DNA of 64,000 nt from Monosiga brevicollis MX1 (GCF_000002865.3 NW_001865066.1:466143-530142); one strand, 5' to 3'. Counted from the first letter of the stretch, positions 8,615 to 20,700 are shown. The notes: generated from the letters alone by a model not told the origin. Made by a program: numbers and translations.

Positions 8615-11339
8615 TTAAGCGTCATATGCAAACAATTCATATTGGGGCTCAACTTGCTCTATCCCTGAGCTATCGGCTGACGCAGTTGCAGGGTTTGAAA
8701 GGAGGGCAGAGGGGCCGCGATGTCCGTGTAAGCTACCGTATATGGGATTCGGCATCATGGCGATGGTGTGATCATCTGCTGCGGCCACTTTTGGTGCCAG
8801 CTGGCGCCTGGTCCCGGCCATATACCGCAGCAAAACAATGAGTTCAATCGTAGCCACCACCAGGGCGATGAAGAACAAGATCTGATAGATATTGGTGCCC
8901 CCATTCTCGCACGCGGATTGGCTCTGTTGTGGTGACAGCGATCCGCCTATGGTTGTCGCGCTTGTGCTGAGGACTGGGGTAGTAGCAGCCACTCTTGTGG
9001 CTGTGCGGGTTGTGGTGGTGGTAGTAGTCGTCGTCGTCGTCGTGGTAGTTGTGGTAGTTGTGGTTGTTGTGGTCGTTGTGGTCGTCGTAGTCGTTGTGGT
9101 TGTAGGTTGCGACGATGGTGTCGATGTCACAAGTGCTGCTGTCGTAACAATGGCGCTACAGTCGAATGCCTTGTGTGCCTGCGTGCCTGCATCAAGATTG
9201 TAAACGGACCACTCGATCTGGGTAGCTAGAGGCTGCCAGTTCATTGTCAGCTGCACCTCGCCTTGTCCAACTCCGCGCATTATGATGCCATGGGTTAACA
9301 TGTCCAGGCAGGTTGACCCCAGTGGTGGCTGCTCGGGATTTAAAATCACCTTGAAATACACCACACATTCCACGCATGAGGGTATAAACAACAAAGAAGC
9401 AAGCGCCAGCACGCATCCAGGTACTGAGCAAAACATTAATCCCAAACATCAATTCAGTGCTGCACTGACCAAATCTTCAGTCACTTGAACACGCGCCGTA
9501 ATCGTGCGCATGGCCGTGGAGGGCAGGTTGGGTCCGTTTGCAATAAATACTAATACATAAGTACCAGCACGATCTACAACCCAATCAAGTCGGTTGGACG
9601 AAGTATGAGAGGTTAGCATAACTGTTTGGTCGCGTTCAAAGTGTGCTTGCGCCTTTTGCACCAGCGACAAACCAAACCTCGGATGACTTGGCCCACGTGC
9701 TCAAAGTCTACACCGTCAACCCAAGTTGATAGTGTCAAGTCTGCGCTATCGACCGGCGCGCGTACAACCCAGTCGACGAGGACATCCCGTATGGGCTCTT
9801 CGCCGTGCCAAAAGAGAGCTGCAGGCATGGGCATCGCCGCATAAGCGAACACAGGCGGGATCAATTACAAGAGTTTGGGCGTCGACTAACGTTTGCAGAC
9901 GGTGTCGGTGGTCGGTGTACAGGGCGTGTAGACGCCGCTCCAAGCATCGCAAGTGGTACAGCTTGTACATTGGGCCGGGCTGCCTGTGAGCGAGTACTCG
10001 CCTTCGACGCAAGGATAGCAGACGGTGCGGCTCGCATCGGTATGGCCGCTGGGACACGCCATGCAAGCATCGACCACACCTGCGATTGGCTGGTATGACC
10101 CTGGCGCACACATCACACAGGTATCAGAGCTATCGTCCATGTATGTACCCGGCGAGCAGGGAATTTGCGTGCATGAGGGCTCGCCGGGAGGGCGATATTT
10201 GCCCGCGGTGCAAGCCCAACATCTGGAGGCCGATTGAATGGAAGTGTAGTTTGCTGGGCAATCGGTACACGAAGCCTGGCTGGTGCTACTATATGTGTTG
10301 ACTGGGCAAGCGTTGCAAGTGCTTGAGTTGACTGGGGCATATGTGCCCGACTCGCAAACATCACAAGTGCCAGTTTCCAGCTCGGCTGTTCCGGCGTCGC
10401 ATGGTTCACAAGCGGCACGTGTGCTACTCGGGACATAGCCTGGTCCACAGGTAGCGCATGCTGTTGAGCCCCTCGGGCTCGCTGTGTCTATTGGGCAGAC
10501 CCCGCAATATTGAAAAAATCCAACATAAACATAGAAGTACTGGCCGGGGGGACAGGCCTTTTTGACGCACTGAACGGCTGGTGTCGATTCAATGGTATCA
10601 TCTAGTCGAGGAAAAAACACAAGAATGAAATTGGCCTGGCCAAGCCAGACACGGAGTGGCATTCGGAGGATGCGAGGGCCAAGGCAAGGAGGAAACCGGT
10701 TAGCGGGGCAAAGGCGCATGACAGGGCCTTACATCTGTTGTCGTTTGCATTTTGAAAGCTGCAAAATTGGTCCACTCGCATGCCGTAAATGGTGACGCTG
10801 GACTTTTGATAGGAGGGGTTGATGTCAAAGGCGATCATGATTGTCAAGTCCAATACTTCGGAATTGAGGCTTGAGCTGAGATTGAGGGGACCGCCAATGA
10901 TGCTTCGCGAGTTGAAGATTGAGACCCTGTGCACGAGTTCGGGTCGGTTGTCCGGGTTCCAAACAGAGTCTTGGATCTTCATATGTGTCTGCGCCTGACC
11001 ATTGGCCATGATCTGAAGGCTCGAAATGTTGGTCGTGGTGGATAGGTCGAGGGTCCACCAAAGAGGGGCGTCCAGGTTCGTCATGTCAAAAGATGGAGAG
11101 CCCCTCAGGGTGACGGTCATCGAGGCTGTGCGTCTGTATCTTGATCCAATGCAAGTGATGGCATCGACCTCGGTTTCTGCGCAGCTCGCATTCCGATCGG
11201 CAATGTTTAGGGCGTTGCCCGCGATATCCACCTTGTTCACCCCTGCCACGCCCGGCAGCCATGCCCCAAGAACGGAAACAACCGCCACCAGCGCCACCAC
11301 CTCCACCGGCAACACCCCCAAGACCGGTCGCACCCCCAT
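8615..11339 (-). CDS. Receptor-like type I membrane protein: Cys-rich repeats, poly-Thr stalk, NPxY tail
   Basis: Exon 1 (11339-10733) starts with a hydrophobic signal peptide (VVALVAVVSVLGAWLPGVAG). A roughly 170-residue beta-rich domain with LWWTLDLSTTTNISSL follows; it resembles a galactose-binding/discoidin-like fold, which is tentative. Exon 2 (10601 to about 9888) carries tandem GCC2/GCC3-like Cys repeats of the form CPxGxYxxxxxxxCxxC, for example CSPGTYMDDSSDTCVMC. Later exons (about 9826-9610, then 9604 onwards with short introns) encode a further strand-rich region (WVVDRAGTYVLVFIANG). Then come about 36 consecutive Thr, a TM helix (IYQILFFIALVVATIELIVL) and a roughly 75-residue tail. 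The tail contains NPIYGSL and a terminal QYELFAYDA, ending at 8615. NPxY and YxxL-type sites suit PTB/SH2 or adaptor binding. Ligand is unknown. Middle exon borders between 9890 and 9300 are approximate. Confidence 0.75.
9003..9112 (-). repeat. Coding poly-threonine tract
   Basis: About 36 consecutive ACN codons on the minus strand use ACA, ACC, ACG and ACT in mixed order. It forms a mucin-like stalk between the ectodomain and the TM helix of the receptor-like protein. Confidence 0.85.
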
Positions 11340-12367
11340 CACCCCAACACGCGGTCAGTCCGCCCGCCCAACAGACCTCGACCGACTGCCACATTCACAG
11401 TGAGAGAGAGAGAGAGAGGGAGAGAGAGAGAACAACAACAAAAATATCGAAGATCGCAATGCAGAATTCAGAACTAAAAAACGTCATCAACACACACACA
11501 CGCACACTTGACTCCTTTAGGCTTATTCATTCCTCTCTTATCTCTTTGTGAATCTTTTTCTCTCTCTCCCTCTCAAACTCTCTCTCAAACTCTCTCTCTC
11601 TCTCTCTCAAACTCTCTCTCAAACTCTCTCAAACTCTCAAACTCTCAAACTCTCAAACTCTCTCTCTCAAACTCTCAAACTCTCAACTCTCTCTCTCAAA
11701 CTCTCAAACTCTCTCTCAAACTCTCTCTCAAACTCTCTCTCTCTCAAACTCTCTCTTTCTCTGGTGCAGGGCTCCAACTGGGCACATTGGGTGGGGAGAG
11801 AGACAGACAGACACAGAGAGAGAAAAGGCGGAGCTGATGGATCGCTTCCTGGCACAGTTGGGTTGAATGGCAATACAGGGCGCGTACCTGGCCAAGTCTG
11901 CTTAGCACGCCAAAGCACTGCTCTGCTTCTCATGTCAGGAAAGTCACGTTTTGGTGTTTTTGGAGGACGAGAAGCATCACAGCTTGCACAGAAGCCGTCA
12001 AAGTGTCAAAAGTGATCTCATGAATGTTCATCAGTAACGTCAGTGCGGGTTGATAGACGGTTGGATTCAATGTTGGGTCGTTCGCGGAACGGCTCGTAAG
12101 CACGGCAATGTACATGAAAGAAACAAAAAGGATGCTTCAAGTGCGGCAACACGAGGACAGGAACACACAGAGCAGACACACGGAAACATCATGGGCTGCG
12201 TCGGGGCGATTAAACTCAAATGAAAAGCCGACGCGTGCAGAGGTTGGCTGGGAAACAAAGACCTCCAGCAAGCATGCAGCAGATTAGCATGTGACAAAGA
12301 AAGAAACAACTGATGGACGACATGCAATGCGATCATGGCTGATGCATCATGCAACTCTCCGTGCGTC
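11340..12367. repeat. Intergenic CT/GA microsatellites
   Basis: A GA tract lies at 11401-11430. From about 11556 to 11765 the plus strand is an array of CTCTCTCAAA units with variable CT length. The Leu/Ser-rich open frames there are translations of the repeat. From 11770 to 12367 I see no coding signal; it probably contains the receptor promoter and the 3' UTR of the next gene. Confidence 0.8.
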
Positions 12368-15300
12368 TCAAACGACAGTGCTTGTCAAGAGACCATGCCC
12401 TTGAAGTTGTTGTTTTGGTTGAGATCGAGGGTACTGTGTAGCTGTGGAGTGGGGTGGGCGGGCGAGGGCAGCCTCTATCTGTGCTGCATCGGCTCGCAAC
12501 CGCGCAACCGCATCGTTCAAGAGCTGGTTGTGCTGCTCCAACGCTGACACTTTGTCCTCCATGTTGTCAAGCTTGCTCTTCTGCACCTGTCGCCGTTGAC
12601 GCATGTAGTCACGACGCTTCACCCGCTTGGCCAACGTCTCGGCACTCAGAGGTTTCTGCTGCCGAAAGCAGAACGGAAGAAATATGAATGTTGGCAGGCG
12701 GTGTACATGCAACAAAGCCCCTTGTTCAAACCAGCCGGCAAGCCTGTCTAGTTCCAAGATCACGGCAAGGGCAAAACTCACCGACTCGCGAGAGTGCCCC
12801 AGGTCCTCCGAGGCCGAGGTCAACGTGCCGTGGTCGGCATCCGAAGCCGATAACGGGGACGTGGAAGCGCTAGATGCAGCTGTTCAAACCCACACCCACG
12901 CATGAGGTGCGGCATGAAGCACTAAAGACGAGACAGGTGAAAACATGTTGCCTTGAACGACCATACCGGCGAGCGTGGCTCTGATATGGGCAACCATGGC
13001 ATCATGCTTTCCTTGCTCGGCATATTCTTCAGGAGTATAGCCGAGGCCCGAGGGGGCGCTCATGACTTCAGTGAGCCATTTTGCATGGTGATGAGCGCGG
13101 CCACGTTTGGATTGCAGATGATGTTCGATCAAGAGCTCCAACACCTGAAAAAAAAAAAATAGGGGGGGGCAGAGCATACACCCCGAGTGAAGTGTGAGCT
13201 GCATGCTTGCGACAATACTTCACTTGGCGACGCTCGAGGACGGACCTCAATGTTTCCGCGGCGGGCAGCAAAGTGAAAAACGGTCTCCTCGTGGTCGTTC
13301 GCCAGCGCCAGGTTGAGTGCGTCGGCTTGCAGAATGGCGCGCACACACCCAAGAGCCCCCGAAGCCACAGCCCAGTGTAGACTCGACCAGCCGTTGCGAT
13401 CTTGCATGTGAACGCTCGAAGTGCGAGCCTGCAGCACTCGCTCCACGATGGCTGTGTGACCCAGGACCGCTATGCACCGGACGCCACAGTCAGAGGGTGT
13501 AATGAGCCCCGCGTCGAGGACGGACAAGTTTGGACCAGTGGCAAATAAGTTTGATGGGTGAAAACAGCAAATCAAGCATACCACCATGCATCAACACAGT
13601 CATGCCGCGCTGGTCCGCAACAAGAACATCAGCTCCGTGATCAAGCAGTAGATTGACCATCCGTAGGCTGCCCAGACGGCAGGCATACATCAGAGGCGTG
13701 TTGTTCTAAAAGCGCGGGTCGATGGTCAGAGGACAAATGTGAGCCCAAGATGGAGGCTCATAATCGTGCCATGTCGAATCTCTCTACGGCAGACTCTTTA
13801 AAAGGATTGAAGGCGAGGGAAACACAAGCTTGGACGTTGGCGCCCACCTCCGAGTCGAGAACATTGGGGTCGGCACCTCCCTTGAGCAAGAGCGCCGTTA
13901 CAACCTCCGTCCCCGGTGTAAGAGCAGATAAATGCAGGGGAGCCTGGTGTTGATTGTTGGGAATGTTGGGATCGGCACCTTCCCGCAGCAAATATCTGTG
14001 GTCGACAAGCAGACGGTCAGCATCGTGTCGAATGAACGTCTATCAAGAAGCTAAGGACGACAAGATATCATTCAAGAATAGCAACACAAAGGAAAAAAGG
14101 AAAAAAAAAAAAAAAAAAAAAAAAAGGGCCGGAAACGCCAGCTACGTACTCTATGCTTGTGGCTTGGCCGAGATACACACTCCAAGCTAGCGGGGTGTAG
14201 CCGTGGGGGTCACGCTGATTAATCCCTGGCGTACAATGGCAAGTAGGTCACGTGATCAGGCGCACGTGAGCAAAGTGTGATCTGGTGGGGGCGGCATGGA
14301 TGGGCCTTTGGGGCCCTGAACGTACATTGCGCTTGATCCTTTAAGCTTTGAGACGCTTGTAAAACGGAGCCAGTTTGCTGGCTGTCGCTCAGGTGACTGG
14401 TTCCATAACCGTCGTCAGAGAGTGGAGACATTTGCTGAGGCCGCAGCGAAGGACTGAGGCTCAAAAGCTGCTGCGGAGGCGAGAGTGGGGCAGAGCTACT
14501 CGTTGAATAGACACTGGGACTAGTCTCGGCTGGCCCATGTGCCCGGGATACGGGTGGGGGATGGGAGCCACCAATCAAGGGAGGGTGGCCGTTTGAGGTC
14601 CGGAGGTGCAAGGCGGTTGTCGTGGGGTTGGCAGCGACTGTCGTGGCCATGTCATGCTCGTGGACAGCTTGCAACATGGCGGTAAGGTCATCGGTGACGT
14701 CGCCTAGTTCCATGAGGTCAACATTGAAGCTTTCTGGGTAGTTCATGGAAGAGGCGTGCACGTGTGAGTCGGTCAACGGCTGACCCCCCTGCCCTGTCTG
14801 CATCGCCTGCGTGGGGGTCTGCACTGGGAGGGATGGAACGGCCTGTGCTGGAATTTCGCCCTAGCCATACCCAGCAGAAAATGTTTGTTAATCACAAACG
14901 ATGAAAGCGATGAAAGCGCATGCAATGCTGTTGTCATGAGTGACTTACGCGCAAGATGGCAAGTTGAAGGGGGGAATAAACAGCCAAGTCAAAGGGATAT
15001 TGGAGGTGGGACTTGTCCGGGGTGGAGGGGTGGCTGCTGGGGGTAGGTGTGTTCAAGGCGAGATGGGCATTGGCATTGATGTTGGCTTGCCAGCGTTTGC
15101 GCTGGTACGCATGCACGCCCATGAAGATGAGGGTGATTAGAAGGGCCGCGGCAAAGACGGCGATGAGAACGGTCTGTAGAACGTGGGGATGTGCGTGGCT
15201 GTCCGAGCTGTCTGGGGCAATTGATTCGAGCTCCGGGGTTAGGGTGGAGTAGTTGTGACGAAGCATGGCAATCACCAAGATGTTGGTGCCGTTGACTGAA

Positions 15301-15710
15301 ATGACGAGGGCATCCAGGTCGCTCATAAAGCTGTACAGTTGGTCAGCCATGGTGGCTTCAAGCAGATAGAGACGACAGCCAATTCCTTCGCCATTGTGTA
15401 AAGAGAAAAGGTCGGTGTGAAGAATGTCATTTGACTGGATGGGAATGTTGGTGTTGTTGCGAAAGGCGATGAGCGTGGCATTGAGGATGGCTTGCCAGGC
15501 TGAATCATTGTGCTCGACAACAGCATATGGCAGGGCAAACCAGATGGCAAGCTCATGCGTGTCATCAAGGGTTGCAATGGTGGTGGATGTGGCGCTGGCA
15601 GTCTCGGGAGCGCGACGAATGTCGCGGCTGGCCACCGAGAGCAAGCTAGGACTGAGTAGAAGGAGGAGTACCAGCCCAGTCACCGCGGTGGGGGCGCGGC
15701 CAACCCACAT
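12368..15710 (-). CDS. Single-pass membrane protein with ankyrin repeats and C-terminal bZIP-like domain
   Basis: Nine exons, all GT-AG with matching phases: 15710-14949, 14860-14326, 14225-14150, 13995-13848, 13705-13582, 13469-13246, 13144-12967, 12879-12782 and 12658-12368. They encode 811 residues. Order: signal peptide (1-28); ectodomain (about 30-176) with N-glycosylation sequons and one Cys; TM helix (about 178-202) stopped by QRKR; Ser/Pro/Gln-rich linker (to about 433). About six ankyrin repeats follow (about 436-650; DPHGYTPLAW, HQAPLHLSAL, NNTPLMYACRLGSLRMVNLL, NGWSSLHWAVASGALGCV, ETVFHFAARRGNIEVLELL). A Ser/Thr-rich spacer leads to a basic segment (725-744) and a zipper with M748, L755, L762, L769 and I776 at d and Asn759 at an a position. 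The layout implies a membrane-tethered regulator whose cytoplasmic part could be released to the nucleus. Function is inference; no LNR or EGF module is present. Confidence 0.85.
14099..14125. repeat. Poly-A tract in an intron
   Basis: About 27 A on the plus strand (poly-T in transcript orientation), between exons 3 and 4 of the ankyrin-bZIP gene. It probably contributes to a pyrimidine-rich intron. Confidence 0.85.
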
Positions 15711-16246
15711 GATGCTGATGCCGATTCTGAGCGCGGTCGCCCAGTAGCAAATAAGGGTGGAGGGGGAGGAAGAGAAGCCAAACGCAACTGCTGTCTGCCG
15801 TGGCGCTCACTGCTGGGGGTTTAGCGAGCCTGGTCAGGATTAGCTTGCTTGGCCGTTGGAGAAAGATGCTGTTTCAGCATAGACCTTGCTACGGCAGACT
15901 GAGTTGAGTTGAGAGGGGAAACCTATGTCAGGAGTGCGCGGACCGAGCCAGAGTGAGCGTCGCCGGTGACTCGAGAAGGAATTGGATGAGGGAGTGGAAT
16001 GGTTCTGGCACATCGGAGGTTGTGCGGTCATCATGTCGACGGGCGGAAAGGGTGCTGCTGCTGGTGGTGGTGGTGGTGTGGTAAGGCAGGCAGCAAGGCG
16101 GGTTGTTCTAGCCTGGGCTGGCATGGTTCAAAGCGAATGCGATTGGAGCGGGGGACGCGAGAGGGATGAATAGGATCATGCCGACGCGGGGTGGCGATAA
16201 GCCTCCATTAGCCTGCCCTTTGAGCTGGACTCTTGTGCGTGTGTGT

Positions 16247-16285
<39 letters not shown>

Positions 16286-16663
16286 TGTGTGTCTGTCTGT
16301 CTGTGTCTGTGTCTGTGTCTGTGTCTGTGTCTGTGTCTGTGTCTGTGTCTGTGTGTGGCGGGCAAAGATGCTCTCCCATCGCAACGCGCAGCCATGGAAG
16401 CGACACTTGTCGAGGAGTACAGCGCGACCCAGCAGCGGACCAAGCTGCGTGTGTACGTCTGAAAGGCGTGTGCCAAGACCGCGCATATCAGCCAGCAGCA
16501 GCCCAGATCATAGCCATCTCACCGATTCAACTTGGTATGCCTTGAAATGACAACACACGCCCCGAACCAAAGGCACGGGCGAGCAGGAGAGACGCTGTCA
16601 AGAACAGCAAGAGGCGCGCAGCCCACCCGCACAGCACCGTCGGGGAAAGTCTCTCTCCCTCCG

Positions 16664-16699
<36 letters not shown>

Positions 16700-17784
16700 T
16701 GGCACGCGACGTTTTCTCTTTGAGGGAGAGAAGGGGGTTGGCTGCGGGATAAATGGTAGAGAGACGTGCGGATGGGGTGGAGTTGGTCGAGGGGAGCAAA
16801 AGGGAAATCAGAGATTGAGCTGGGGTGGGGTGGAACCGGCAGAGAAGGGTGCGTGAAGAGAAGATGGAATGGGTGGAGGCGTTTTGGAAGGCGCACTTGA
16901 TCGAGGCGATGAGCTGCAGAGATTCCGTCTTGGACGATAAATTCCAAAGTTTAATAGCAAAGGCATTAGCAGAGAGTTGGCATGGCTCTGGTGCAAATCA
17001 AGAGAGAGGTGCGCAACGCGTTGCAAAATCAGAGAGGCGAGGTGTGGCTGAGGAGGGGTTCCTTTGTTTACCATGGGAATCCCTTGTGTCATTCCAAGTA
17101 TGCTGTCCTTTTTATAACATCATCACGTGCGGCTTGAAAGTTTATGAAGAAAAGTCTCGACTTTATGCATATGCGTCATTCGTTACTAGCTGATATAATG
17201 TTTTTAATGACGTAGTTTGTGTGCTCTTATATATCTTTTCTGCTGCAGAAGCGCCCTCTTCGCCCAGTCCTTCTGCCGGCACGTTTCATCTCCCAGCCCG
17301 CCGCGCGCCCGATGGCCCGTCGGGTCAAAGGGCGCTCGCTTGTGTGACCCACAGCAGTGCCAGAGTACAACACCCAGCGGTAGCACAGCCGCCAAAACCA
17401 ATGACCGCCAGGGCGGTCAAAACAGGCAGGCCATGCCGCGCGGACGACGGCAGTAAGCGCGCCCCTGAACAGCGAAAAACGTGACGGACGTGTGGCGCCA
17501 TCCATTCCGACAGCACCGCCCACACTCCCACCACATAATGTCCACTACGCCCGCTTCGATATCACCACACCTGCAACTTTCAAGTGCGCCGAGATTACAC
17601 CCGAAACACGCAGACGTGAGAAAACCATGACGAACCCGGCACATCCACAAAAAGTAAAACACTTAATACAATGCACTTGGCGCGACATCAAGTAAAATAC
17701 TTGTAGTGGGTGTGAGAGAAAAGTAAAATACATTTTTAAAATGGATAGGGAAAGTAAAATACATTTTTGTGATCTCGGACCATC
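15711..17784. other. Intergenic region with GT, TGTCTG and CA microsatellites
   Basis: No supported gene in about 2 kb. A GT tract (16232-16283) passes into TGTCTG repeats (to about 16355), and a CA tract sits at 16667-16697. The region divides the minus-strand ankyrin-bZIP gene from the plus-strand aminopeptidase, so it should hold both promoters. From 17640 to 17765 the plus strand repeats AGTAAAATAC words four times, a small local repeat without an assigned role. Confidence 0.6.
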
Positions 17785-20700
17785 ATGTCCATCAGCGCCT
17801 CTTCAATGGCTCCAGCAGCCGTACGCCCCCTCGCTTCCCTGCGCGCCTTCCTCCGTCTGCCTCCCTCTTCCCTGCTGCTTCCGCCTCCCGCTTCCCTGCT
17901 GCCTTCTTGTTCTTGTTCTTCTTGTTCTTCTTCTTCTTGTTCTTCTTGTTCTTCTTGTTCTTCTTCTTCTTCTTGTTCTTCTTGTTCTTCTTGTTCTTCT
18001 TGTTCTTCTTGTTCTGCCGATTCACCTCAGTGGTGTGCCCACAATAGCGGCTGGCCAGCCTGCGGGCCTTGTTGAAGCAACATGCCGTTTCCGCCTTTAT
18101 CATTCCGTCCGAGGACCCGCACCAGGTCAGGTTTCTTCCGCTTCCCTGGACGACCAAACTTACTCCCCGCTTGCAGACCTGCACCAGCCTCACGGCCCAT
18201 TCTCCATGGTCAGAGCGAATATATAGCAGACTGCTATGCCCGCCGCGCCTGGATATCTGGCTTTGACGGCTCGGCTGGTATGCGCCAGCTCCCAAGATGG
18301 TTGACACTGGTTTCCCACCTTTTTTTTTTCTCGGCTGACACCGCCCTGCTCTGCTCTTGAAACCCCGCCCCCGCTCATGCAAACAGGCGAAGCCATCGTC
18401 ACGGCCTCAAAGGCCGCCCTGTGGACCGACGGTCGATACTGGCTACAAGCAAGTAATCAGCTTGATGAAGCCTGGACCCTCATGAAAAGCGGTGCGGTCA
18501 CACCGCCTCACCACCATCTGCTTGCTCCCGCTGAAGCGTCACGCCAAGTCCTGTCCGGACATGATGCAACGGTCTCGTCTGCCGTCTCACTATCGCATGG
18601 TGGCGCTTGCATTGATTCGAGCTTGGTCAGGCCAGCCCGACGTCCCGTCCCGTGAGCGATGGCTCTCTCAGGTCAGCCCCCCGGTGCATGCCAGTGTTGG
18701 ACAGTGGTCCCGCACACCCGATGTGTGCCTGTCCGTGCCAACGCCTCTCCCCTTCTCCGTCAGGTCATTCCATCAGGTGAAGCCGTGGGTGTGGACCCTG
18801 CCGTCACAGCGCATCCCGATTATCAAAATCTCAAAACCGCGCTCGACAAGGTGCTCCCAGCCCGATTTCAGTTCTTGTCGTGCTTGCATTCCTCTCGTTT
18901 GCCATCTTCCCCATGACCGATCAAGCCAAATGGCCTTGCATCTGCCAGCTCATTCTCTTCTTGTCACATGGTCAGAAACACATTCGCCTCGTGCCACTCC
19001 AGGAAAATCTGATTGATGCCATTTGGCAGGACCGACCCCGCCAACCTCAAGGTTTGCAGTGTCCCCTTTACTTGGATACATGCCAGTCAGGCCTCCACGT
19101 GTACCACCGCTGATCTGGTTGCTGAACCCCGCTTCAGAGCCCATCCGCATCCAACCCCTGCAAGCAGCTGGTCAGCCCGTGGAAGCCAAGCTCGAACAGC
19201 TACGTGCCGACATCAGGGATGCAGACTGCAGCTGCATCATCGTCACGGCGCTCGATGACGTACGCAGCCTTTTCCATCGCCACGGCAAATGCTTCCAGGC
19301 TTGCCTCATCCTGTGTTTTGTCAAACCCCATGCTTCACCTTTGCTATGGCAACAGATTGCTTGGCTCTTTAACCTCCGTGGCAATGATATCCAATACAAC
19401 CCAGGTGCAACCGCTTCATCCCTTTTTTTTGCGCCCGCCCAACAAGAGAGGCGAGAAATGGTCCAAGCGCACCCACGGGCCCAGATCTGCTGCGTTGCAC
19501 TGAGCCGGCTCGTCATTTCACCTCATGCACATGCTTGCCCAGTCTTTTACGCCTATGCCCTCGTCACAATGGACCAGGCCTGGCTTTTTGTGGACGACTC
19601 TCGCTTTGACCCCGGGGTGCGGGAGCAGCTGAGCGCAGCTGTTGAGGTTCTTCCCTATGAATCCTTTTTTTCCCGTCTCCCAGGCATCCTTAATGCTGGT
19701 ACGCCCGACGGCGCGACCCATGCGCTCCGGCATTACCCTGCCTGCCCAACTCATGTCCCGATGCGCACAGATCCTGCCCTCAAGAACCTACCAATTTTTC
19801 TGGCGCGCCGCTGCAGCCATGCCGTCGTTGATATCCTCGAGACAGCAGGCTACGAGGTCTGCCATTGCTGCTGCGCCCTACCATCCAATTTCTGATCAAT
19901 GTTTCCATTGTTACTGACCTCATGTGACAACTTCAATTTCCATGTTTGCCAGACAAATCTGGACATTACTCCCGTGGAATCCCGCAAGGCTGTCAAGAAC
20001 CCAGTTGAGCTCGCCGGCATGCGGTGCGTCATACCGCACACATGATCATTTGGGCCTTTTGAACACTGCGCTCATCGACACACGTCACTTTTCTTTTTTT
20101 TATCTCCCGAACCATGGCAGGGCCTGTCACATCCGCGATGCCGTGGCCCTGTCTTCCTTCTTCATGACTTTGGACAAACTATTTGAAGTCAAGTAGGTTG
20201 TCGTGTGGCCTTCCATGTGGGCCACCAGTCACGTGTTTCTTACCGTGTTTTCCCCTCGTCAATATGAAAAGTGAAATTGGCCCAACAGAGGTTGAGGCGG
20301 CCACCATGCTCGAGGAGCTGCGCGCGTAAGGCCTCAAACTCTTCTCGCCTCGCCCTGAGCCGGGTAGTTTTGCCCCATCATTGCTTTGACTTTGAACTGA
20401 TGTCTGCTTAACACAGGCAGCAGCTGCTCTACCACAGCCTCAGCTTTGACACCATCTCTTCCATCGGAGCCAATGGATCCATCATCCACTACACCCCAAG
20501 TGCGTGACCCTAGCATTTTCGTGTGTTGCTCAACGCGAGCGTGCTTGCTATGCAATGCTCACGTCGACCGTCATCTTCCAGACCCGGTGACATGTGATCG
20601 TCTCGACAACAAGCGTGTCTATCTCTGTGACAGCGGCGGCCAATACACGTGCGGTTTGAACTCGCGCTGGTTTGTCCTTCATCTGTGCTCTGCATTCACG

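Noticed and set aside
12368-15710. Two separate genes (a TM protein and an ankyrin protein)
   Set aside because: The junction between the TM exon (donor at 14948) and the next exon is a consensus GTAAGT donor, and all later phases agree, so one gene is the simpler reading.
17769-18047. Phe/Leu- or Cys/Ser-rich N-terminal extension of the aminopeptidase
   Set aside because: The CTTGTT repeat translates in all frames, and an acceptor just before 18048 starts the conserved domain, so it is probably intron.
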